Of a stretch of 64,000 bases of DNA, positions 34,801 to 45,194 are shown piece after piece. Source of the DNA: Oikopleura dioica. Taxonomy: Eukaryota > Chordata > Appendicularia > Copelata > Oikopleuridae. The stretch is taken from positions 7,262,501 through 7,326,500 of the forward strand of contig OU015568.1 in the NCBI GenBank assembly GCA_907165135.1. Direction: 5' to 3'. The notes below the pieces were generated by a model, which was not told where the DNA came from, searched no databases, and saw only the letters and a list, made by a program, of their open reading frames with translations. The stretch's first letter is position 1; every line of letters begins with the position of its first letter. A program made the translations under genes and the position numbers.

Positions 34801-37749
34801 CCAAGATCGAGAAAGAAAAACACGCCACTGAAAACAAAGTGAAGAACGTCACCGAAGAGCTTGCTACCATCAACGAAAATATCCACAAACTTGAGAAGGA
34901 GAAGAAGGCTCTTCAGGAAGCCCACAAGCAAACCCTTGGAGATCTCCAAAGTGAAGAAGAAAAGGTCGTTACCCTCACCAAGTCTAAGGGCAAACTCGAA
35001 CAGCAAGTCGATGATCTCGAAATTGGCCTTGAATCTGAAAAGAAGGCTCGAATGGATCTCGAGCGAGGTAAACGAAAGCTCGAAGGAGACATCCGACTTT
35101 CTCAGGAGCAGATCATGGATCTCGAAAACGATAAGGCTGGCCAGGAAGAAAAACTGAAGAAGTCTGAGTTTGACTTCACCCAGCTCAATGCCAAACTTGA
35201 AGATGAAAGCGCCCTTGTTGGTCAGCTCCAGAAGAAAATTAAGGAACTTCAAGGCCGATCAGAAGAAGTCGAAGAAGAGCTTGAGTCTGAGCGAGGTTCT
35301 CGTGCTCGATCTGAAAAGACTCGAGCTGATCTCTCCCGAGAGCTCGAAGAACTCGCTGAGCGACTTGAAGAGGCTGGTTCCAATACTCAGGCTCAGATTG
35401 AGGTCGCCAAGCGACGAGATGCCGAAGCTGCAAAGGTCCGACGAGAACTGGAAGAAGCAACTCTCAACCACGAATCGACTATCTCCAACATTCGTAAGAA
35501 GCAAGGTGACCAATCTAGCAGCCTCAATGAGCAGATCGAAAACCTCAACCGAGTCAAGCAAAAGCTCGAGAAGGAAAAATCCGAGGCTAAACTTGAAGTC
35601 GATGAGCTCCACGTCAACGTTGAATCATTGACCAAGTCTAAGCTCAATTACGAAAAACAGACCCGAAACCTCGAAGATAGCATCGCCGATCTCAAGATGA
35701 AGCTCGAAGAAGGCGCTGCTCAGCTTTCTGAGTCTCAGGGCGACTGCGGAAAGATGACTATGGAGATCAATGAAATTCGTCGACACATTGAAGAAAAAGA
35801 CACCGTCAACTCTCAACTCGTCCGAAACAAAAACTCTCTTTCTCAGACTCACGACGAGCTCAAGCGACAATGCGATGAAGAGGGCAAGACTAAGAACGCT
35901 CTTGCTCATCAGCTCCAGGCTCAGCGACACGATACTGATATGCTCCGCGAACACATGGAAGAGGAGCAGGAGTCTAAGCAAGAACTCCAGCGTAACTTGA
36001 CTAAATCCAACAACGAGTGCGTCCAGTGGCGAAACAAGTATGAGACTGATGCTATTCAGCGAACTGAAGAGCTCGAAGAGGCTAAGAAGAAGCTAGTCGC
36101 GCGACTCCAGGAGTCCGAAGAACAGGTTGAGGCAGCTCAAGGACGATGCGGTTCCCTCGAAAAGACCAAGACCCGACTTCAGGGCGAAGTTGAAGATCTT
36201 TCTGCTGATTTGGAGCGATCTAACGCCGCCGCCGCTCAACTCGACAAGAAACAGCGAAACTTCGACAAGCTCCTGTCCGAAGCTAAACAAAAGCAGGAAG
36301 AAGCCGCCGTTGAACTCGAAATTGCGCAAAAGGAAGTTCGATCTCAGCAGAGTGAGCTCTTCAAGCTCAAGAACTCTACTGAAGAGGCCGTTGATCACCT
36401 CGAATCTATCCGACGAGAGAACAAGAACCTTGCCGAGGAAGTTCAAGAGCTCGTTGACCAGCTCCAGGAAGGATCCAAGACCATCCACGAACTCGAAAAG
36501 AGCAAGCGAATCGCTGACCAAGAACGATCTGATATCCAGGGTACTCTTGAGGAAGCTGAAGCTGCTATCGAAACCGAAGAAGCCAAGACCCTCCGAGTTT
36601 CTGTTGAGCTCCAGCAGCTCAAGCAAGAGATCGACCGACGAATCAGCGAGAAGGATGAGGAAATCGACAGTTCCCGACGAAACGCCGCCCGAGCTGTTGA
36701 GCAGATTCAAGCCTCCCTTGATAATGAGATGCGAGCCCGAGGAGAAGCTATCCGAGCTCGAAAGAAGATGGAATCCGATCTTAACGACCTCGAAGTTTCC
36801 CTTGCTACTTCCACTCGACAGGCTAACGATGCCCAGAAGAACACCAAGGATCTTATGTTGCAGCTCAAGGACTTGAATCAGCGACTTGATGACAGCCAGC
36901 GAAGCACCGAGGATATGCGAGAGCAGTCTGCTGTTTGCGAACGACGAGTTGGTCTCATGACAACTGAAATTGAAGAGCTCCGAAACGGACTTGAACAGGC
37001 TGAGCGAACGCGAAAGCAGGCTGAGAACGATTTGATGGAAGCCAACGAGCGATCCAACATGCTCCACACCCAGAACGGCGCTTTCATCAACCAGAAGCGA
37101 AAGATCGAATCCGAACTTCACGGCGTCAAGAATGAAGTCGAAGAAGCTATCGGTGAAGCTCGATCTGCTGAAGATGCCGCCAAAAAGGCTCTTACTACCG
37201 CTGCTCTCCTGTCCGAGGATTTGAAGAAGGAGCAGGATCAGTCCCAGCATCTTGACCGAATGAAGAAGAATCAGGAGAACTCCCTCAAGGATCTTCAGAT
37301 GCGACTTGACGAAGCCGAGCAGGTCGCTCTCAAGGGCGGTAAGAAGGCCGTCCAGCGATTGGAGAACAAGTGCCGAGAAGTTGAGATGGAACTCGAAGCC
37401 GAACAGAGACGAACTTCCGATAACACCAAGGTAAGCAGCAGCTTAGAAAATTGTCTTTTACAAAGTCATTTTTAAGGTCATCCGAAAGCTCGAGCGAAAG
37501 TACAAAGAAGCCCTCTACGCTAACGATGAAGACAAGAAGAACCTCCAGCGACTCTCTGACAGCATCGACAAGCTCAACTCCAAGGCCAAGTCTTACAAAA
37601 AGTCTGCTGAAGACGCCACTGAGTCCGCTTCCTCCGCCATGTCTCGATACCGAAAGGTTCAGCACGAACTCGACGAAGCAAACGAGCGAGCTGAGATGGC
37701 CGAATCTGCTGTCAACAAGGCTCGATCCAAGGCTCTTGAGTCCAAGTAA
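31811..37749 (+). CDS. Muscle-type myosin heavy chain (class II)
   Basis: Actin-based motor of sarcomeric muscle. Three exons: 31811-32043, 32088-37430 (a single 5,343-nt exon) and 37477-37749, about 1,949 residues, the usual length. The N-terminal SH3-like part leads to the motor domain with the P-loop GESGAGKT, switch 1 [10 protein letters not shown], switch 2 [11 protein letters not shown], a glycine/lysine-rich loop 2 ([15 protein letters not shown]) and an actin-binding segment [16 protein letters not shown] single-IQ-like neck region is followed by about 1,100 residues of heptad-repeat coiled coil. Exon 1 reads [15 protein letters not shown] up to about GDKPGT, then needs a one-base shift at the A-run 31991-31994 to reach the conserved sequence leading to NPPKYE. 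I see no splice pair that fixes this, so a missing base in the assembly is the simplest reading. Poly(A) signal at 37778-37783. Confidence 0.95.
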
Positions 37750-37777
37750 CTTTCTCTGCAGCTTATTTGTTTTTTGA

Positions 37778-37783
37778 AATAAA
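37778..37783 (+). terminator. Poly(A) signal of the myosin heavy chain gene
   Basis: AATAAA 29 nt after the stop codon, 44 nt before the stop codon of the convergent minus-strand gene. Confidence 0.6.
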
Positions 37784-37826
37784 TCTTTCAATCCAATATT
37801 TTTGAAGGCATATATTTCATATAATT

Positions 37827-38362
37827 CTAAACAAAAGTCTGATCCGCTTGTGAGGAGTCAAGAGAGTACGTGTTCGAGTGAGAAATTTTCGAACTTCTTT
37901 GTTTTCGATTTTTTATGACATGCGTTGAATTCAGCTTCTTTTTTCGATGTGGCTTGCCGGTCATCAAAAATTTCCTCCCAAGTCGAAGTTTCTTCATACT
38001 TTCCTTTTGCGTATTTCCATTCTTAGAAAGATAAATCTATGACAGAATAGATTACACAGAATAGACCCTTCGCAAACCTCTTCGTCGCGAATTTTCTTCC
38101 TTGATTTTCGACGACAGAAAATGAACATCAAGATTCCCGAAATCAGCATCAATGCAACGACCAAAGCCAGTCCCCCAAGTCCTGACGCGCAGTTTTGCCT
38201 CAGTTCTTCATATTGCTCCTGATAAAATTGGCAGTTGACTGTTGCTCCGCTGTTTGATGGTCCAATTTTGCTGGAGCTAGAAATTGAGGATTCATAAACG
38301 AACAATTTGATGTAAATTTTCACCTGTTTGATGCTGGGCTTGCATTTGTCTGAGTTGAGCAA
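37827..38362 (-). CDS. Single-pass membrane protein with basic cytoplasmic tail, family unknown
   Basis: Two well-supported exons (38276-38078 and 38036-37827) join in phase. The first encodes a Ser/Asn-rich ectodomain with cysteines (GATVNCQFYQEQYEELRQNC), a membrane segment (LALVVALMLISGILMFIFC) and a stop-transfer run RRKSRKKI. The second encodes a 69-residue tail rich in Lys/Arg and Ser, ending DSSQADQTFV. The 5' exon is less sure: 38362-38315 ends at a good donor (CAGGTGAAAA), but its phase fits only if another frame than the ATG-38362 one is used, so the true start may lie further upstream, near 38500. The gene is convergent with myosin, 77 nt stop to stop. No family recognised. Confidence 0.55.
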
Positions 38363-39051
38363 TGTGTATTTACGCTTATTTGAATCTTTTTTTCATGATG
38401 AAATTAGTCAAATAATTATTCAAATAAAAAACATAGGAAAACGAAACTCTTGAAGCCAATTTCATCGTCATGTTCCTTTGGGGACTGTTTTTCCTCCATT
38501 TTATCCGCAATAATTTTCTCTGTTTTCATTTTTTGATTTATTGTCTTAGTTATTTAGACATACGGAAGAGAGTCTCAGAATTATCCAAGATATCCCTTTT
38601 TATATCGAATCTAGTGATAAGTGTCGGAGACGGGTCCTGACGTCCCTACTCCTTCTAACTCGATTTATTTCTAATTACTTTTTCTGATTACTCAATTACA
38701 ACTAATCCGAATGCATTCCGTACCTTTTTCTCGTGCCAAGGAATGTATCCAAGTCTGGTTTTATTCAATCAAAAACCTAACTCCCAGGTTTACAAAAAGC
38801 ACTAAAATCAAACAAGAAGTTTTGATAAAGTGATGAAAAGCGATTTAAAATGGGTCATTTGAACTGCCACACTTTCAATAAATCATCACTCCATACCAAA
38901 TTATTGAGAAAGCTAAAATGAAAGATTTTGGGAAGAGTAACGAGTTCTTCGCCCAACACAATGTTCCAGGCTTTTGGGAAGGAATGGATAGATTGATTTG
39001 GATCTCGTTGGGGGCAGTTACTCTCGCATTGGCAAGGGTCTTCCTAACTGG

Positions 39052-39182
39052 GCTCGGCAACCTGTGCAGAAAACCTGAGTCAGGGCCTGCGTCTTTCCCT
39101 TCGTTTAAAAAAAAGCCCCAATGCGGCTTTTCATTTTAGCTTTTCAGACCCTGACTCAGGTTTTCTACACAGGTTGCCGAGC
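39052..39182. mobile_element. Family A palindromic element, copy 5
   Basis: About 131 bp, the best-preserved ends: CTCGGCAACCTGTGCAGAAA on the left and its near-exact reverse complement TCTACACAGGTTGCCGAG on the right. Confidence 0.8.
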
Positions 39183-39713
39183 GTGGATTAATAGCAAGAG
39201 CGTAGTAAACACCAATTTTGCAGACCTTTGCATCAGATCCTGGTATTCTGGATTGTCTGGTTACTCACCGAAGACAAACTCCCCACTTATGTCTATGGAT
39301 ACGGAGATGAGTTTATCAGACTCGAAGCTCCTGAATCTCAGGAAATGACTTGATCAAAACATGACTTCGACGGTCGACCACGTAAAAGAGTTGTCATTCA
39401 AAGAAAAAGAAGCAACTGAAGCTCCCTTCAAAGCTGAAAACGTCTGTCTATTATCAACGCATATGCTGAGTGATATAAAAATTCGAAAATATTATTCGAA
39501 TACTTCATCCACATTTGTGTTATTCACAGCGTGGGACAGCCCGTCTGGTTTTCACACGTCTAAGCACGGTATTTTTCCAGTTGTAGTCAACGAGATGACG
39601 AATAAAGTGTGACTGCAGCAGTCGTCATCGAGAGATCGTCCACGTGTTAATTGCCAGGCGAGGTCTTTCGAAAAGAGTTCGCCCTTCCGTTCGAGCTCTA
39701 GAACAGGGGATAG

Positions 39714-40292
39714 ATGAAAATGACTTCTGCGGAGCAAAATCCTGACCCCAATATTTTTAGTGCTTAGTTTGTAGCGCAGAATCTAAGGAGTCGAATGGTA
39801 CAATTTTTATGTGTCCAAGCCACGAAGAATGTCAAATTCTAGCGCCTAAAGTACCTGAAAATGACAGGTCATGAAGCCCTGTATCTCCAAAAATTTTCGA
39901 AAAAAGTATGGACATATGGGTATCATTCGAAAGCCCAGCTGAAACTGTGTATGGGCACCTGGTGCGCAAGTTATGATTCTGAAAAAAAATTTTGATTGAA
40001 AATTTTTTGTCTCAAAAAATATTTTTTCGCTTGGAATTTTCTCTTGCGCAGTAGGTGCCCATACACAGTTTGAGCTGAGCTTTTCAACGATATCAAAATC
40101 TCCATATAATTCTGAAAATTTTCGGAGATACAGGGCTTCATGACCATTTTTCAAAAGGGGGCCTTTATGACGTCATACGTGATGACTCAGACCCTCAAAA
40201 TTATACCATTCGAATCCTTAGGCGTTGTTCTTTCGAATGAGCACAAGAAATATAGGGGCTAGAATTTTGCTCCGCAAAAGTCATTTTCAAGT
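39714..40292. mobile_element. Large foldback (palindromic) element
   Basis: The two halves are imperfect reverse complements over about 280 bp each. Matching blocks include CGGAGCAAAAT with ATTTTGCTCCG, GAATGGTACAATTTT with AAAATTATACCATTC, CATGAAGCCCTGTATCTCC with GGAGATACAGGGCTTCATG, and GTGTATGGGCACC with GGTGCCCATACAC. No coding capacity. Confidence 0.8.
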
Positions 40293-41135
40293 ATCAGGGC
40301 GACATTACACCATTCGAGTCACACTAGAAAATTCACAGAAAAGTGAATAACCGGATAGAGCCACTGGCTAACCGTGAGTCAGAGAGAGAGAGAAACCAGA
40401 TCATTCCAGCCGCAAGTCTGACTACTACGATTGATTACTCACTTGCCATCTCGATCTGGACAAAGCTGGCCTCAAGCGGAATCAGCGACTGAGTTTTTCA
40501 AGACATTCATAAAGCTCGGCAAAAGGCGGTTTTTCAAGGTAAATTTCCCTTTTTCCTTTTTACCCTCTTTTTATCCATAAAAGTGAGAGATTCGTGAAAA
40601 ACTTTTCATACGAGAAAAAAATTTTTCAACCAAAAGAAGAAGGTTTGATAGAGAAAATAACGGGTACCGACATAACGTTTGCTTATTATCATTGAATTTG
40701 TTGAATTTTCGTTGTAATTTTCCATGATTCCAATCGACATCGTTATGCAACAACTTCCATTGAAAGCTGGATTAACTGGCGGTAAATGGACTCGTTATAT
40801 AACAACCCCTTTTCCAGCATTTTCATCGTTTTTCATGCTCAACAACTTCCAATGAAGAAGCGTAATTGGGTCAATTTCTAGTCATAAATTTTCATCATAA
40901 AATCCATCAAATAATCACCCATTGTCTCCGGCGGTAGGGAAAAGAAGTTGCGGGTCACGAGTAATCAATGAGTAATCTTTAAAGAAAATAAGAATTGATC
41001 ATCATTGAGTTCATCTGCGCGTGGTCGCTCTCGTGATGTTTGATCCGCGCTGAGGCAAAGTAAATTTCAACGTTTTACTACGACCCCTCAATCTACAACT
41101 CGCAAATTCAGACTTTTCACAAATTTACTCTAGTG

Positions 41136-42202
41136 ATGAAACCAAATGAAAATGAAGAAGAAAAACGACGAAAACGCAAGAGACTCACTGCCGCGATAAA
41201 GAGGTGCATCCTGTCCAGGAGCTTCGCGGAGAGTCCTGTTCAAGAAGATCCTGCCAGAAATGAGTTCTTTCACTGGTAAGCACTTTCAGATACAAATGAA
41301 TTGGATAAAGATAGTTACGAATTCCCTGGTCTAGTGGGTAGGTTTGCCAAGCTGCGTAGAAAACCGTAGTTAGGGTCTGAAAGATCTTAAATGAAAAGCC
41401 GCGTAGCGGCTTTTTGAAAACGAAGCCGCAAAGCTGCTTCGCAACACAATCAATCTATATTAATATTTTAGCGAAGCCGCTTCGCGGCTTTTCATTTAAG
41501 CTCTTCAAAGCTTGACTCAGGTTTTCTACACAGCCTGCCGAGCTCAGTCAATGTAGTCATCGTTAATTGCTCCCACAAACGCATAAATTTCAAAAGTGCC
41601 ACTTTCGTCAATTTTGCTCGAAAGTGACTCAGTTCCTCAAAAGTGGCTCAACACGTCATAAACTTTTATCTTCATTGATTTTGAAAGCATCGAAGCGTTT
41701 TACTGGGCAAGCTTTTCAAGGCCAAAACATGCCGTTTTGCAACAGTCTTTCAAAGTCAAACCAGAACGTGCTCGGCTATAATTTCATGGAAATTGAGTGT
41801 TTATCGACCAAGGTCGGGCGCGTTTGACGTATATTTGCGCCTGAAAAGAAAGGCATTTTCGTTCAGGGTGAAATCCACTTCCCGTTTCCAAGTATCTGAC
41901 ATTCTGATTTTAGCCAACCCCGACGAACCGGATCTTCCTGCTCTACCGACTCACAGAGCTCTACCGACTCTCAGAGCTCCACTGACTCCCAGAGCTCTTC
42001 GTATTCCTCATCGTCGTCTTCCGAAATGACGAGTCCGACAAGCCCCGACTTCGCACCCGCTGGTTCTGGGCTGCCCTTTTCCTTATCACCTCAGCCTTCG
42101 TCTCAGTCCGCCTCTACTTCCTCGGCAGCGCCCCAAACCGGCAACTGCTCCTTTCTCAAACGCAAGAATCGCAAGAAACTCTCGCTGAAGCTATCAAATT
42201 AG
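41136..42202 (+). CDS. Serine-rich basic protein with a transposon in its intron, unknown family
   Basis: Two exons (41136-41275 and 41914-42202) join in phase to about 142 residues. Exon 1 encodes a Lys/Arg-rich start (EEEKRRKRKRLTAAIKRC) and ends in a strong GTAAGC donor. Exon 2, after TGATTTTAG, encodes three TDSQSS repeats, a polyserine run, a Pro/Ser-rich region and a basic end KRKNRKKLSLKLSN. The 638-nt intron is long for this genome and contains family A copy 6. Exon 2 has a second frame, open over its last ~75 codons, that encodes a membrane-like stretch (RWFWAALFLITSAFVS). The splice phase favours the serine-rich frame. Confidence 0.45.
41341..41543. mobile_element. Family A palindromic element, copy 6, inside an intron
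   Basis: About 203 bp. The left end is mutated (GTAGAAAACCGTAGTTAGGG), while the right end keeps GACTCAGGTTTTCTACACA. GCCGC/GCGGC hairpin blocks are present. Confidence 0.75.
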
Positions 42203-42800
42203 TCAATCTCTAGTCAATGTTTTCCACCAAACGAATTCTTTCTCAAAAGTTCAGGAGCTTATAATTTTGACATTTCCGCAACTTTTAAAACAAATAATAT
42301 TTAATATTTGTTGGTTTAAAATTCTTTTGTTCTGAAATGCCAAAAATAACTGACAATTTGAGAATAAAAAAAAACGCTTTGCTTGTAATCCTCCTGAAAC
42401 TGTACAGATGAGTACTCAATAAATAAAAACAAAGAAAACTACGAGGCCAGCTTTTCGCTATTTGTCCAAGTCTTGAGCAGGTTAAGAGACGATAAAGCTC
42501 AAAATTGTTGGAGAATGTCAATTCTTTTTTCGGACGGGAAATTTGAACGATAAAAACGATAAATAAGCTTCAGGGGGATTGAATGCCCGGTCAAAGTTTA
42601 CTTTGGATTATAAAAACGATCGTCGCCGTTATTGATTATCCTTGATTTGAGGGATGAGTCCGCGAGAGGTGTGCGAGAGCATGACGAAAAACCGGAAGCT
42701 CATCCCTTCCCACACACAAATCGTTTTTACGATCGGCCACACTGAATCAGTACTATTGATTGAATACAATTTTATCCAATTTTCTGCGTAAAAGCTGTTG
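42203..42800. other. Spacer with a structured palindromic segment
   Basis: Positions 42330-42480 recur at 46330-46440, marking the start of the tandem duplication. A nested stem-loop lies at 42612-42728 (see findings). No gene seen. Confidence 0.4.
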
Positions 42801-42804
42801 AAAA

Positions 42805-43203
42805 ATGCTCGTTACTTATGAATTGAAAAGAGTAAAAGCAAGCGTGGAAGGCCGACCGCAACCAGATAAATGGACCGCGGGAAAAAAAGTTCTGAAAAAC
42901 CTCGAAGAATATTTTGAAGAGCTTGAAGATCTCAGGAGAAGACGAGAAGTTCTACAGAAAAAGCTCCAAGAGGAAGAAAGAAACTGTTTACTCAAGTTGG
43001 CGGGATTGCCAGTAGAGCCAAATGAGCCTGTGAAAAAACGAAGAAAAAATACAGTTTGGAACAACTTTGTCCCAGGAAAGAGAGCGAAATTAGATGATCG
43101 AATCAATCGAGGACTCGCGCGTGCAAAACGGAAATACGAGGAAAATCGAAAGCTCATTCAACAAATGGAGAGCATCATCTACCGCTGCCTTGCTCGAAAA
43201 TGA
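42805..43203 (+). CDS. Small coiled-coil, basic protein of unknown function
   Basis: A 132-residue single-exon protein. A predicted coiled coil (LEEYFEELEDLRRRREVLQK) is followed by a basic, nuclear-signal-like stretch (KKRRKNTVWNNFVPGKRAKL) and a second helix rich in Lys/Arg/Glu. The ATG follows a pyrimidine-poor leader, with no splice evidence. No family recognised. Pieces of the same sequence recur at 46527-46660 (including the KRRKNTVWNNF codons) and 50510-50565 (AKLDDRI codons). This is the only intact copy and probably the parent of the two fragments. Confidence 0.5.
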   Translation: MLVTYELKRVKASVEGRPQPDKWTAGKKVLKNLEEYFEELEDLRRRREVLQKKLQEEERNCLLKLAGLPVEPNEPVKKRRKNTVWNNFVPGKRAKLDDRINRGLARAKRKYEENRKLIQQMESIIYRCLARK

Positions 43204-43315
43204 ATTACTGTGAAATACAACTGTTGCTTATTGAATATGAACGCTTTTTTCTGATAGAGAAAGATAATTCTATCTTCAACTTCTCAACTATAAGAACAAG
43301 TAATACGCTTTATTA

Positions 43316-43538
43316 GATTCCACCCAATCAGCTAAACTAAATCGGTACTCATTGGCGTGTAAGGCCAGATAAAGATAACTACTAAGCGCGCAGCTGGTCG
43401 CGGCACGGCTGGACGCTCCGATTTAACTAGTTTGGGCTTCCTGGACATGATTCCCGCTGGGCGGGCGCTAAGTTATCTTGTTTATGTGGCCTTACACACC
43501 AATGAGTACCGATTTAGTTTAGCTGATTGGGTGGAATC
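43316..43538. mobile_element. Palindromic element with ~70-bp inverted ends
   Basis: The left end GATTCCACCCAATCAGCTAA, then a shared AAATCGGTACTCATTGG block, matches the reverse complement of the right end with few differences. GTAAGGCC and AAGATAAC blocks extend the match inwards. Noncoding. The equivalent spot in the third duplication block (50690-50710) lacks it. Confidence 0.75.
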
Positions 43539-43799
43539 TGTTCAGAATTTAACGCGCTTTTCAATGGTGCTAGTTTCATGAAGAAAAAAAAATAAAGTTT
43601 GCAAGACTTGATGCATTTTGAAGCTGGGCTTCTTTTTTCTCGCTTGATCATCAACCAAGAATGATAGAGAAAAGCTTCTGCTCGCGCTCCCTAACTCACG
43701 TTAAAATCGCGCTCGCTCACTCAGGAAAAAAAATCGGGGTGCTCTGCTCGCACTCACTCGCTCATCTTAGTTTCGACCATTTTTTCAAACACTGGTGAC

Positions 43800-44815
43800 G
43801 GCCGTCTTCTTTGACGTCTTTTGATGACAAAGAAGAGATTTCCTCCTTGCAATTTGCATGCATCTTTGGAAAGGTCGAGGTCTTTTCAGACGAAAGATAA
43901 ATTCCTCTCAAATTCAACCCCTTCCTATCGCATTCTGGACAGCTTCATCAGCATCTAATCCCAAATCGTCAATGTTTTCTTATACGTACGCTTCAAATGT
44001 CTCCTGTTTTATATTCAGGACAACTTTTACTTGATCATCAGCCATTCTCAAACGATCGAGTATTATCTCTACTTTTGAATGGAACTTTGAGTACCTCTTT
44101 CATCTCGAAAACGGTCCGACAGCTAAAAGTACATTCCGACGAGAATATTTCAATTGACAAATTGGTGAACGCTTCGTTCAGGGGGTAGGACCAACTCGTC
44201 TTCCCCCCCCCCACTCCGGCGGGTGACAAAAAATGGCCGGACCAAGCGGATGACAAGCCCAACACGGCCGAACTGCCCGACTCCGCGGAAAACAGCGAGT
44301 CTCTCTCCATCAAAGTTCACGCTGTTCTAATCTAATTTTAATCCAGCTGTGCTATGATCTTCTCTTCCGTTTGAAAAGTCTTTTCTCATCATCCAGCTGA
44401 TCTCTAATTATCTTTCATCTTTTCCCAGCTGATCTTCAGACTCTGTCGGCGCCATTACATCTGTTTCTTTGTTGTCGCAAAAGCAAATTCCAATCGGAAG
44501 AGCTGGCTCTAGGATCCTTCCGCATATCTATGCTATTACGCCTGGCGAGCGGGAAAGGTCTCGTCAGTTTCACTTCAAACATGGACAATCGAATACTCGC
44601 CGTATCTTCACTATTAAAAATGTTTACAAGGATGTTCTTAATCAGCGTATTTGGATCAGTGGGATGAAGGTTGACCTGAGCTCGCATTTCTACCTTCTTC
44701 ATTTTCACTATCAACAAGAACGCGGGCAACATCCCAGGCTTCCATCAGACCATCTTCTTCTCTGTCTGCTACTTCTGGTTAATCGTATGGGAGAGATCGT
44801 GGGATAGAGGCGCTG
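43800..44815 (-). pseudogene. Broken copies of ARMC6 (5' end) and TAF5 (3' and 5' pieces), block 1
   Basis: Positions 43800-44190 match 52190-52585: the ARMC6 intron-1/exon-1 region, the intergenic gap and the last codons of TAF5. Positions 44660-44720 match the TAF5 3' exon at 52640-52720, and directly after it 44735-44790 matches the start of a different TAF5 exon near 53970-54015. The order is scrambled and no reading frame survives. These are duplication debris, on the same strand as the parents. Confidence 0.75.
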
Positions 44816-45194
44816 GGACAGAAGAAAAACTGGTCGGATTGACTTGAAAATTTCAGTCAATACTAATTCAGGGCCGTAGATTTTAAATGGGTTACAAAAA
44901 TATGATTAAACTTTAAGAAAATGCTTTTTTGGAAAAAAAGTTCGAACCAGAGTTATCATTATAAAATGGACAAAATCTCTTCTCTCTTACCAAAGTGTGG
45001 AACTTCTTGGACAACTAATCTTACTGATTATCATCTGATCATCTTCCTGCGTAAGACGTCAGCGGGAGCTCAGTCTCAGTAGGACATGGGCCCAGGAAAC
45101 GCCCTCTTTTGGCGATGACTGTTCGCCCCTCGAACCTCTCGCGCGCCCTTTTCGAACTCGCTCTGGAAAACGTCTCTTAATCAAAACATCAAAA

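Larger units (their letters stand above)
38570..41130. other. Repeat-rich intergenic stretch
   Basis: It contains family A copy 5 and a 580-bp foldback element (both listed). Other ORFs here lie within or across these repeats and show no domain. Confidence 0.4.

Noticed and set aside
42651-42706. Hammerhead ribozyme
   Set aside because: The GATGAGTCC ... GACGAAA words resemble a hammerhead core, but the two bases before GATGA are GG instead of CT, so the essential C3-G8 pair and U4 are missing, and the same bases pair with CTCATCCC. Kept only as a structured segment.
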